Assembly (NCBI GenBank): GCA_964036295.1
Contig: OZ038462.1
Location: 40,157,680 to 40,221,679, forward strand
DNA from: Plumapathes pennacea
Lineage: Eukaryota > Cnidaria > Anthozoa > Antipatharia > Myriopathidae
Length of the DNA stretch: 64,000 nucleotides
Reading direction: 5' to 3'
In this document: positions 1-11,800 of the stretch, one piece after another
Position numbering within the stretch: the first letter of the stretch is position 1
How the letters are laid out: the number at the start of each line of letters is the position of its first letter
Program-made: the position numbers and the translations under genes
Notes under the pieces: generated by a model
Databases searched by the model: none
Told to the model about the DNA's origin: nothing
Seen by the model: only the letters and a program-made list of their open reading frames with translations

Positions 1-2014
1 TTGAGAACCATTTAGGCTGCAGGGAGCGCCCACTGTGCTTTTTACAGTATGATAAATCTTACAATAAAATGAGTACGGTGGCATTGGTGGTCTATTCAGT
101 TGGTTTACTTGTTCTGAGCAGAAGACATAAACTATTATGATTATAGTGTGAGCACTCTTATTGCATTCATACATGTTCGAGACATTGCGTCATTCGACTT
201 CCCGAAACATTCCCATCAGTAGAAAATACAAAGACTGCTGGAGATATTTTATAATGTATCACCGAGCAGAATGAACTGAAATCGACGGCAAGGAAATGGA
301 AAACACAGAAAGGTTATCTCCAATCACGTGTCATACAGTGCACTCATCCACTGACTTAGTTGCCTCCAACTTTAAAATTTAATAGCTGTTCGTTTTGTCA
401 TATTAGCATGAAACTTGAAAGTAGATAATATATCTGATATATCCTTATCACTACTTTTGCGGCCGTGATATCCTTATCACATGCCGCAGATTGTATCTCA
501 AGTGACAGAAACCTTGTACGCCGCCAACAATTCCTCCATTTCTTTATAATCACAGTACAACTGTTTACTCGAGGCGTCCCGGTTTCTAAAACTTATAAAG
601 AAATGTATGAGTCGTTAGCGCACCCAGAGTGTTTCGGGAGAAGGGTGCCTCAATTCCCTGGGACAACGAGTCATCCAGTGAAAAATAGGTGCAGATGCTC
701 GATCTTCCCCGATATACAATTATAAAGAAATATTCAGGACGCAAGTGCTCACTTTACCGAGAAAGGTCAGTCAAGAACTTGCAGAACGCTGATAATCGTG
801 TCGGCAGGCTGATGCTAGGAATGTACCAAGGAATGAATTATGCCCCATGTATGTATAGGATACAGTTTGAAACGTACACCTACATATTCTTGTCTGGCTA
901 AAAGATGCCACAATGGCACATGGGCCTTTCTGTACTGACTTCCCTCGAGACAGCCACACCTCTTTATCACTCAGCCGCACACTTAATCTTTAAGTTTCAG
1001 ACAAGCTGCAATGTAGCAGCAGCATCCCCAGCAAGATGGGTCAGCGTATGTCAGTTCTAGCAGTTCCCTCGTCAGAATTCACCCTGCGACAGTACGGAAG
1101 AGTCAGATCAACCAAGATGATGAAACAATCCTGAACAGTAAGCCATTATCATGCAATCGCCGAAGCTGAAGTGGCCCAAAGATGGCGAATGGCTCAGTTG
1201 ATGAACTGAATCGAAACATTCTGAGTGGCAAAATAGCTCCTCATGACAAAAGCTGTGGAAAAGTCCATCGACAAACTTGCAGCCCCTAAAGTGGAGCCAG
1301 TGAATACAACTAGAAAGCCAAGCCAGTAGACCAAGCAAAACTTCAGAGTATCATTCAGTTCTTCCCCGATAGTACAGTGGACGTATTAAGAATACAATGA
1401 CAGACAACGTACTTGTCAAAAGTGTCGTACTGTATCAGATTGGAATTCGCTTGTCGTTCATCAAGGGCATCGATGACTTCATGAAACCGAATCCTTCGTA
1501 CAAGAACAGAATGAAAACTGTTGCGAGGTAGCAAAAGATGGACGGACTCAAAACTGATGTCAACGCAAAAATCCCAGTCTTGTCCTTGTATGATCCACAG
1601 AGCAACAGACTACAGTATAAATAGACCGGAGATAAATAGGCCGGATTTCCGCGAGTTGTAGACAACAAGTTGAAAGAAGCATTTTACCAAGATAATGATG
1701 TTTTGATGGTTAGTGATGTTGTGATGTTGTCGCCGCAACTTTATGCAATTACATATCTCAGTGCCAGTCTTCTGCTACACGTACAGCACCAAAACAAAAA
1801 ACTCGCTAAATTCTCTTCGACCACTTTGAGCCAGGGAAATCAAAGCCCTTTGGCTGCTATCGGAGTTAAAATAACCAGCATGTTTATCTTCTTCAGTCAA
1901 ATAAAGAAATATTCCAAGAAATCACAGGATTGAAATAACGTCGTTCTGCAACGTTGGTACTGTGACTAATTATTAGTTCGCGCAAAACTCAATTTGAAGA
2001 CAGTCCGCCTGACT
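1..2014. other. Region downstream of MRPL22, no supported gene
   Basis: I see no convincing gene here. The open frames are short (under 95 codons), lack recognisable domains and carry no exon-like conservation. A degenerate coding-like stretch on the plus strand at roughly 1170-1930 is broken by several stops. It could be an old retroelement fragment, but I could not assign a family. The region presumably includes the MRPL22 3' UTR next to position 2014. Confidence 0.5.
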
Positions 2015-4762
2015 TTACCACCAAGCTAACGAATTGCGGATGTGCCTTGGGTGTCTTTTGATCTCTTCCACCTCCGTCATGTTCTTCAGCCTCCGTCTGA
2101 CGTTCTTCTGTTTTACAGGCCCCTCCTCCAGTACCAGAAAAAAGTGACAGTACTTTCTGTGTTCGATACCGAACCTTCCCCGCGCGTGGTAGCGCAATCG
2201 TTTCAAGTATCGGCCCTTTCCCACGTACGACTCGGCTGAAAAATACAAGGAAACGTGGAAATTGCAAACAGCACTACTGATACTTTGAACAAAACGTCAA
2301 AAGCGCTATCTCATCTGGACTTTTCTTTCCGACCAAAAGTTGTAAACTTCAAAGACTTAACTACCTCGGAGATGTTACACTATAAAATCTTTCGCTTCCG
2401 AGTGTTCGACTCAATGCTCAAAAGTTTTGTTTCTGTTTTTTTTTTTTTCAGTCTCTCACCAGTATATGTACTAATACAGTATGGAGAACGTGGCAAATAA
2501 TCGATAAGAGTTCATTGAACTCTTACTTTTCACTATGTTTCATCAAACATTCTTACTATTTGTGGACGAGGCGATTTTAATGCATGTCAATGCTTTATGG
2601 GAAAGGCACAATTGTTTATGTGGCGTACGCTAGAGACATTATTGTGGCATACAGTACAAACAGTGAGATAAACAGTGAAAAAGAGGAGTTCATGAAAATA
2701 TACATGGGTTTACATGTATACCAAGAGTTAGAAGAAGAAGAGCAGGGCTTTTTCAGTTCACTCATAGTACAGTAGTTCCCCTTTGACCTCTACAAATGCT
2801 GTAAAGGAAAAGGAAAAGCTGGTTGCACACTACAAAATGATACATAGTCTGCAAATACAGTACGACCACTTCATGTTGGGCACTTATTGAATAAGCCATC
2901 CAAAGCAGACAAACCGAAAGCTTTGTTTTTTCTCAGTTAGCTAATTAAAATGACATGAATCATATAGTACAGTGATAAATTCCTTGTACTTACCAACCCA
3001 AAGATCATTCTTATCCTCAATGCCATACTTTTGCTGTGCTATATTCTGGGCCTGCTCTATTGCCTAGTTGAGGAATAAAGAAAATCTCAATCCAATTAGT
3101 AATTCATAGTAATGCTTAATGGCTTTCACTAACACTAGGATGAAGGGCTTGGACCTGCATGCAAATTTGGGGCATTTACAGTTAACTACTTCATTAATTT
3201 TGGTAAGGAGTTCCAGGAAGAAATGAGTAACTGTACAAATTAGAAAGAGGCTAAATATACATGAGTTCTATAGACTGGTTATACCAATGTTCAATGTTTA
3301 CAGTCAAGCAAAGAAAAACTCTACCTGTTCGTCAGGCATCAGGCTATAACTCTTTTTAATGTTCTGAATAGTTGGTTCCAGAAAATTATCTAAATATACA
3401 TTATAATATTCAATAATAACTCAGAGGCTTTCTGTCCATTTGGGTCGCTTTTTCAGGTCACATGCATGCTCTTGTATCCCTGATACAAGTCCCAAGTAGA
3501 GCTTGTATCATTCATACAGAATACTGATAGATCTATTAGTATTCTGTATGAAGGATACAGAACATTGAGCAATTACACTGCAATTAAACTCCACTACTTC
3601 ACCAACAAAACTCTGTTAGCCAAAAAGTTCAGGGATGCTTCTGACATTTCTGTAATTTAGGCTGTCAGATCTTGAATCTCTACGAGATTACCACATAGAA
3701 AGCTAACAGACTCATTCCTGACCACTTTCTTTGCCCATACCCTTTGCCATTCTTCAAAAATCTTAACACTCCACTTCATACACTATTCTTGGTGCCGTGG
3801 GGAGTAGTCTCTTTTACATGACATCACAAGGATACATCTTTCTCACCAGTTGAACTTGAGTGAATGTTTAAATTTGCCAGATATTTTTGCCCAGAAAATA
3901 CAATTGTTTGAAAACAACAACAATGTGTTGCATCCCCTCACAGTAAAAGCCTTCACAACTCAATCAGGTTTCTATTCAGAATCAAGTGACATTGCTTTAT
4001 GAATGAAGGAACAATATCATAATTAAGTACTTTATAATATGAGTGGTGATGTTGTATCTGATTCACAATCTTTTGCCTGCAGCTCAAGATTGTAAACCAG
4101 ATATAACATCACCACTCATGTTGTAAATAATAGGTAGATCAGATAAATTACTTAAATTTTGCCTAGCCACAGAATCAAAGAAATGCATTACCACAGAAAA
4201 AAAGGGGCAGAAACTAGAAAAATAAAAAAGTACATATACCTGCTTGACTGAAATCGCAGCTCGTTTGGGAGAAAACTCCATTTGCTTAACTGCCTCTTCC
4301 ACACCCAAGCCTCGAATCTGACAAAACATTTGCACAATCAGTAATCGATTAGAAGAGCATAGCATGCTAGTTCACTGAAATAGCTACAGACCTGTCTTGC
4401 CACAAGGTTCATTTTACGAGGACCACACCTGATCTCCCTAAGACAATGATGGATTTTCTGCAAAAGAAGAAAAAAAATGTGTTACCTAACTTTTTAAAAA
4501 TGTTTCATTTTTTAGTAGTTTCTAAAATGATGTGTATAAACATACAGTGAGAGTGCTCATCCATGGTGTTTGACCCTTGTGGAGCTAATATGAAGCAACT
4601 TACATGAGGAACAGTGGAATTCTGAATTTCAAACACTCAATTTTCAAACCTCCTGATTATTTGCACCAAACTTGTTTCCCTTGCCCTCAAGCTCCCTATA
4701 ACTTGAACCAATAATATTGTCTCCCTTGGAGGTTCAAAAAATGCAGTTGCAAGGATAGCCAG

Positions 4763-4795
<33 letters not shown>

Positions 4796-5753
4796 AGCTT
4801 CGTACTGGTGCAACGCGCTCTGAAAATCTGTTTCCTTTTGTCATTGGGTCTCATTTTGTTCATTGTACTAAATTGAAGTCTGTAGTACATGCATCCATTG
4901 TAATTGAATACACACATTCATGTACGCAGAATAAATAAGGCTGATCAGCTTTACCTGTCTGGGAGGTTCTGGAATTCCCTTCTGTTCCTCCATCTCACTG
5001 GGAGATTTACCCCATGAGGCCCTTGAGACTGAAAAGGTAGCGGGGTGCATAGTGTTGGAGTGGAGTCTTGCTGTGGGTACTGATCTGAGTGTCAAGTGTC
5101 TGTGAAAAGAAGTACAGAGATGCATTTATGAGTACAGTTGCATATGTAACATTTGACAAACAGTACATTGTATCATGTGAGAGGTATGTATAGTATGTCA
5201 CATGTGATAAGAAACATTGGGTGCAAGACAGGCATAATTTGTCAGTTTCTTATGCACATAACAGGGAATTTTTCACGGTGAGAAGACGAACAAATAAACC
5301 GGGAATATCTTATTTATGCTCTGAGTGCGTATACACACTTTTTTTTTTTTTTTTTTTTTTTTTTGAGAAACGTAGGGGGAGGGGTGGTCTAACTTCACCA
5401 CGTACCCGTGAAACAAGTCTTTGTGAGGAAAAAGCTTCCGATTGGCGGGGTATTATTCAGTTAAGCCTTGATGGCAGCTCTTTCGCATACGGAGTGTAAG
5501 AAGGTTTTCACTAGGTATTGAGCACGTTGGTGATCATGCAACACACGACAAACGACTGGATGGACAGCATGTGCAAATTTGTATTCTGAAAATATCATGT
5601 ATCATAAAACCAAAGGAAAGAGAGACCTACCGTAGTTGACTCTCCACAACTTTCAACATATCGAAAACTGAAAAAAATGCAGCAAATTAACCAAAACATG
5701 AGCAATAACAGAAAATAAAATGGAGGCAAGAGTTTACCTCGACCGGCCGCCAT
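2015..5753 (-). CDS. MRPL22: Mitochondrial ribosomal protein L22 (uL22m), seven exons
   Basis: Component of the mitochondrial large ribosomal subunit, uL22 family, which lines the polypeptide exit tunnel. Exons (minus strand, 5' to 3'): 5738-5753, 5631-5667, 4955-5099, 4392-4457, 4240-4317, 2994-3063, 2015-2235. They have GT-AG borders and total 633 nt, giving 210 residues; the human protein has about 206. The N-terminus (MAAGRVFDMLKVVESQLR, then a basic, Arg-rich stretch) looks like a mitochondrial presequence. The uL22 core is recognisable: IRGLGVEEAVKQMEFSPKRA, then AIEQAQNIAQQ, then AESYVGKGRYLKRLRYHARG with RFGIEHRKYCHFFLVLEEGP, matching the family's conserved C-terminal signature. The last residues are SLAWW before TAA at 2015. 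The gene is head to head with GEMIN5. The annotation rests on family knowledge plus a frame-consistent splice model. Confidence 0.93.
3504..3559. repeat. Inverted repeat, 25-bp arms, in MRPL22 intron 5
   Basis: Arms 3504-3528 and 3535-3559 are complementary at 23 of 25 positions, around the 6-nt loop AGATCT. Just upstream, 3471-3489 is a perfect 8-bp stem (CTTGTATC / GATACAAG) with a 3-nt loop. No coding function is visible. Confidence 0.7.
4039..4119 (-). ncRNA. Candidate miRNA-like hairpin in MRPL22 intron 5
   Basis: Arms 4039-4072 and 4086-4119 (34 nt each) pair around a 13-nt loop. In the MRPL22 sense (minus) strand I count 31 Watson-Crick pairs, two G-U wobbles and one A-C mismatch. In the plus strand there is one wobble and two mismatches, so pairing slightly favours the host-gene orientation. 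At 81 nt the hairpin is the size of an animal miRNA precursor. I cannot show expression, so a very short MITE or other foldback remains possible. Confidence 0.35.
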
Positions 5754-5845
5754 GTTGTCCAATAGTTCCAGTCTTCGCTGACGAGCTACAGGCATGGTCG
5801 CGATGCGATGTTCGTCCCCAATCTTCGCTCCGTTCGGAAACCAAG
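5754..5845. promoter_or_regulatory. Compact bidirectional promoter between MRPL22 and GEMIN5
   Basis: Only 92 bp separate the two start codons (5753 on minus, 5846 on plus). No TATA box is evident. Both starts sit in ATGGCGG-type contexts: CCAAGATGGCGGACGCGG on plus at 5841-5858, and CAACATGGCGGCCGG on minus. These resemble the YY1-type AAGATGGCGGC element, which often overlaps start sites of animal housekeeping and ribosomal/mitochondrial genes. The bidirectional role is inferred from spacing. The transcription start sites are not visible and may lie inside the 5' coding exons of the opposite gene. Confidence 0.7.
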
Positions 5846-8800
5846 ATGGCGGACGCGGCGAAGTTCGTCTTTCCTGCGTCGCCAAATTGGTACAGCAGCT
5901 CAATCGGCGACTGCAGTCTAACTGGAGTCTATGCATTTGGTGCGAGAAATTGTGTGTATCTGTTGGACGTGAATTGTGAGCCTCCCGAGTTTAAGGGTCA
6001 GCTTTGCGGGCATTCTGAGCGCGTGACTTCGGTGACATTTTGCAAGCACAAACTTGGTGCTGCACTGGCCGCCAGTGGGGCTGATGACAGAGCTGTGAAG
6101 ATTTGGGACGTCGATAAGAAAGTTCTAGTGGCAGAACTCAAAAGGCACCAGGTAGGAAAAGGCAGAAATTTTCATTTGTCATGAACTTGGCCGCACGTGT
6201 TCATTACAGCTGAAGTACCCTCCCCACTCCTCCCCACTCCTCCCCTAATTTGCTGTCCTTTCATTGTTTCTGTTTCAGGCAAAGATTACGTGTATATCAT
6301 GGTCTCCAGTGATAGCAGATCTTATCATTTCAGGTTTGTCGGCTAGGTATTATTAATACCACTATGTAGTAGTCCTATTAATACGTCTGGTCACATACAT
6401 AATGTACAATTTGTACGTAGTCAGTCGTAACTGTAAAGTATATATTAAGCTGCATTCAGTACAATATTTAAAATATCTGTAACAGTACTAATGCACTTTA
6501 CTGACACTTTTTTGCAGTACTGGTTTAGTATTTGTTTTCCAGTTCAGAGACAGACAGACTCACTGGATCCTATAGATTTTTCCAGGATCTTAAGTAGGAT
6601 CAAATAGGACCCTATATGATCTTGTAGAAGATCCTGTGGGATCCTAAATAAGATTGTGATCCTAAAAGATCCTAAACAAAGACTGTTTAGGATCTTAGAA
6701 AGGATCCTATTTAAGATCCGGCCAGCCTGTAAAAGAATTCTACCAGGGACAGTACAGTGTTATACCTGCCAACTTTCACGCCTGCAGGCCGAAGTTGGGA
6801 AATCTTCATAATGTCTTCGAAACTCTTTGTTAACATCTTCGGAAATCTTCAACTGTCTTCGGGGATGGTCGGGTCATCTTTGAACACCTTTGACTTGTTG
6901 GCAGGTATACAGTATTTGCATATTAAAATAGACTTTCTGTTTATTGTTGTTGTTGTTGTTGGAATGGGCAGGTGATGAAAAAGGGCACATTCAATGCTGG
7001 AGGTATCTTGAAGGAAATGTCCAGCAGAGTTGTCCAGTAGCAGATCACATATTTTGTGTTGCTGCATCTGCTCTCTCAGCTAACAAAGCAGCTGTTGGGT
7101 AAGGGACTACTGAACTAATGTTACATATATCTATACTGTCTTGCAATACTCTAGCCTCAGCTTCTATACGATACTGAATAGGCTTTCCCATAGATATGTA
7201 TTGTTGTACATGTGTAAGAAAGTACAGTGAATGGGACAATAACTTTAGGGATAGCATATAGTTTGGTATGGCATGTGCTGTACAGCTATGTATGTGTAAG
7301 ACACTATGGCTAGTTATAAAATTTCCAAAGCCTGGGGGATGTGGGGAGACAACTGACATTTCAAGTTATCTATGTCTGCCAGTAACAACATTGTCTTCTC
7401 GTGTCTGTTTCAGTTATAAAAGTGGCCTCATTCTTGTTTTGGATTTGATTGAGGGTGACTTGAAAGTCCTGCAGAAATTACGTGGCCACGATTCTGAAGT
7501 GCACAGCATTGCCTGGTGTCCAACACCCACATGTTCTGTGGAATTTGGTACGCATAGTTTAGTCTCTCCAAATCCCCAATCCATGCATTCATTAATGTGC
7601 TCAGAAAAAAATACAGACTGACATATTCAATTTCACAGATAAAAACATATTAACAAATTTCCAAGGGGTTTTCTTGTGTAAATAGTACAGATAATTCAGT
7701 TGTCACATAAGTAACCAGAAAAAATTAGGGAGACATAATGCGACCCTGGGAATTGTCAATATGCACTCAGTGACTCTAGTCCAGATTTCACAGATGCAAA
7801 CTGTAATTTTTTTTCCACACTTGCTTTTGTTTGAACTTGACTGTTCTTTTTTTTGGCTGAATGGAAAGTACAACACACTTATCTAGTCCTCTTTGCCCAG
7901 GTCCTCTTCAACAGAAAGCAACAGAAGCAGCAGACTATTTGTTGATCTCTGGCTCCAGAGATCAGTCACTAAGACTTTGGGATGCTGCACATGGAAAAGT
8001 GCTGTCTGTATGGCAGCTGCCCAAGCGATCCGGACAGAAATGGAGGGACCGATATGGTGAAGGTCAAGGCAAGGAACGCTTGTGGCTCAGTGTTTGTTGG
8101 CCTGCCACTTCACCTAATCATGTCATTTCAACCTCTCATGGGTAAAGGAGTTTTCCAGTTTATCTAGAGCTGTGCAGCCATGCTTATTTGTCTGTTTTTT
8201 TTTTTGGTTTTTTTTTTTTTTGAGTTTTGTGAGCGTGAGTGTGCAATACAGCTGTTGCCAGACTAACTGTGAGCAAAGAACTACCTGCAACTGAAGCAAA
8301 ATTAAACCTGATCCTGACTAATAAAAATAAATTTTTTATCTTCTTAAATTATTTAGATAAATATACAGTAATTACATTACAAAGCAGCTGCAATCTGGAA
8401 CTTTCACATCCTTTTATAAATTTACATCAGTTTGAGGGTCCAAGTTGTAAACTAAATAATATTGTGTAAAATTTGTTTGTTTGATCCAAGGGGATAGTAC
8501 AGTATGTGGGATCTTCACTATAAAACACTTGTCTTGCTGAATAATACATGAGCACTACAAGATTTGTAACAGTGAACTAATATGTTGAAAAACTTATATT
8601 TCCTTTTAATCTCAGTGGTGATCTGCTTTTGTTGTGTCTTGGTAAAGAAGGCAAAGAGCAATTCAAGAATTTTGCTACTGGACACTCCAGAATTGTTTTC
8701 AACATCTCTTGTGATGCAAATGCTTCAAAAGCAATGTCTGTGTCAATGGACAGACAGGTAAAGTTGGCCATCTGTTACAGTGCTTAATGTTAGGTTTTAG

Positions 8801-11800
8801 GTTGGTTGCCCTTTGGACTGTAGATTGACTTCAAGCAATAGAAAGTTTCATAATTTCTGGTTGCCTGGCCCTGAACTTACCTGCCTGACAAAAATGTTTG
8901 GTTGCTCCTGGTGAACTGTTACTGTCGAGCACTGTGCTTTGTATTGCTACTTTCCATTAAGTTATAATCTGTGTACTAGACAAATTTGGATTATTTATGT
9001 GTACCGTACTAACATAATTCTATTGTTTGCATGTGAACAATTTATTTTATGACATGCAGTGTAAATTAAAAGCCCCTTTCCTGCCCTCCAAGTCCTAGCC
9101 TCCTCTCCTTGTCCTGATTTAACCATGCAGCATTCCTCTCCATGTAACTTATTTCAGATCATCTTGTGGGACTTTCAGTCACTCAAAAGCATCTGCACAG
9201 TCCCTACCCTGGGTGGGTTTGTATACTCTTTGTCTCTATGTCCCCTGGACCCTGGAACTCTGGGCCTCGGTGTGGGGGACAATATGGTGAGGGTGTGGCA
9301 CACGACTTCGCCCCTTGGTCCCTATGATGCATTTTCTCTTTGGCAAGGAATCAAGTCCAAAGTCATGGTTGTGAGTATTTGCTTGCTTGATTGTTTAGGA
9401 TTGTTTGTATGTCAGTATGTGTGGTTGAAAGAGTTGGTCTGAGTTATCTGCCTGGAGAAGTTTTGACTACTGGAGCTGTTGGTTTTAGATGTGGTATGCA
9501 TTGGAATGGGTACTATGGCATTGGCCTGATCTCTTAGATCAAGCTGTCCAACATCTTACTTTCCTACTTTTACGACTCAGTCAGAATGAGATGTGTATTA
9601 AGAAGTAATATGCAGTTATTGGACAAGGTTGTCCTTGAGCAAAATATCATGATTTGCCAGTGGCGAGCATATCAATTATTTGCCAATGCCGGAGGCAGAG
9701 GCAAATAACTGATCTGCAAGACATTGGCAAATCACAATACTGTATTTCGTGATAACCAAGTTCAATAATTGCTTTATCCTTCAGGTGAGCTTGCATTTCA
9801 CAAATTATTTGGCATAAAATGTATTGGGAAGCACACATTGTAGTGAAAACAAGCTGCCATGTTCACACTGGTGGAGAAAACTACGCATGAGCAGAGTATT
9901 ATTTGCAGTTGACACGCTGAAAACAGTCGTGCGCATGAGCAGATACTTATTTGTAGGCAGTTATTTGCAGGTGACGTAGCAGTCTCTCGGCCAATTGAAA
10001 GAGAGGAAAAAGTATCGAATGATAATATAGTTTCTTCTGATGTCAATATAAAGAAAATGCACTGTACAGTACTCTGATTATGGTCGCCATAAAAAAGGAC
10101 AATTTATGCCAGTTCTTAGCCTATAGCAAAATCAGGCTTTGTCTGGAGAGCAACACGCGGGAAAACAAGATAACACAATTACAGTAAGTTACAGTACATG
10201 TACAATATCCTACACTATCACCTGTAACATTTCCCCTTTCTTCATCAGGTGCAGTGGCATCCCCTGAAGGAAGGTTTGCTGGCCTTTGGTACTGATGATG
10301 GACAAGTTGGAATTTATAACATCCTCACTAAAAGGCACGTGATTTCATATTATAAAATAACTATGATACTACGCGCGCCCTGATTGGCTAAATAACCGTG
10401 TTAGATGAGAGTTTATTATATAGACACGAGTGTTTTACTGGAAAATATACCGTGCGTAAAATCCATACGAAACTAAATCCGGGACCCGAGTGGCGTATTT
10501 TCCATATCGATATCGTTGGCATCATTTCTCGCTTTTGCACGGTTGTTTGTGCAATTTCTCGTAAAACACTCGTGTCTAATATAATAAAAAGAAAATTACA
10601 CGGCGGCTTGAAGATATGGATTTTATTTTCTTGTGGTAAAAACAATATTTTACCACTCGAAAATAAAATTCATATCTTCGCGCCGCCGTGTAATATCCTC
10701 TATATATTACACGGTGACGCGTTATATATTTCTTAAATCTTAGCTTTACAAAATAATTACGATGATTGAGTTAAAACCTGCGCTTTGTGTGTTAGCTACA
10801 CTGCAAGTACTGTGAGTATTCTCTGTCTCACTATCAACAGTACTATATGTCTTAAACGTGCATGTTTTTTGTTTTTTGTTTTTGTTTTTGTTTTTTTTTT
10901 GTTTTTGTTGTTTTTTTTGTTGTTGTTTTTTTGTTTTGTTCTTGTTCAGGGTTGAGAATTCTGCATCTTATCATAAGAAATCCGTGTATTCCATCTCCTG
11001 GGGTCCACCATGCCCTGCAATCGGTAAGAGGGCTTTCACTGTGATCCTCTGGTTAAAAGTGTTTCACTTTCAATTATTCAATTACAACTTACTTCACTTC
11101 CAATACATTTTAAAAGTTTCCAGTGAATTGGCTGTCACTGACTATGATATGCTGTACTGCAATAATGCACACACTGTTCAATGTCCGATAGACCAGCCTC
11201 CTACACCGCCGTTTTTGGTCTCGAACTGCAAACGGATGCGCGTAAGGCTACATTATGCCCTATCAAGAGACTGCAAAAAATACGTTTGTTTATTTGTAGA
11301 GGGAATTGAGCAGTCTGCTAGACATCTATACAGCTGTGGAGGTGAAGGGCTGGTTCTAGAGCACCGACCTGGGCGTTTTTTGGAAGATGCCGTTGACGTG
11401 AACGCACTGATTGGAAAGAGCAACAACATAAAAGTGAGTTGTTCCGTTTTGTATTTCTTCGTTTGTCTTGTTATTCTGTGAATTCTACACTTGCACGAGA
11501 TTCATTACTTGAAATGCTTGTCAAATAACTGACGATAAAGCAGAAAATATAACTGTAAGCAATTACGTATATTTCTTTAATTAGCACCAGATGTTAAACA
11601 GAACGGAGGTGGCCTGGGCTCCAGATGGGTCAGCCATGGCCGTGGGTAACGAGGACGGGTGAGTAAAACACATAGTTTAGTGTGGCGCTGCGTGCACGTG
11701 ACGTCATAGTATGGTGGCCGTGTAGGTGCCGAGTAATGACGTCACACGAAACCAAGAGTTGCAGTACAATACGTCTTGGGGTGTACATGTAGCAAATATT

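Noticed and set aside
1100..1940. Possible retroelement coding remnant
   Set aside because: Several stops and frameshifts, and no motif that identifies a family.
5720..5845. Upstream in-frame ATG (5720) as the GEMIN5 start
   Set aside because: It would place the N-terminus across MRPL22 exon 1 and the shared promoter; the ATG at 5846 has a strong context and matches the family's start just before SPNWY.
10858..11481. 207-codon plus-strand open frame starting in a T/G tract
   Set aside because: It runs through GEMIN5 exons 9 and 10 plus intron sequence; the real exons have clear splice borders inside it.
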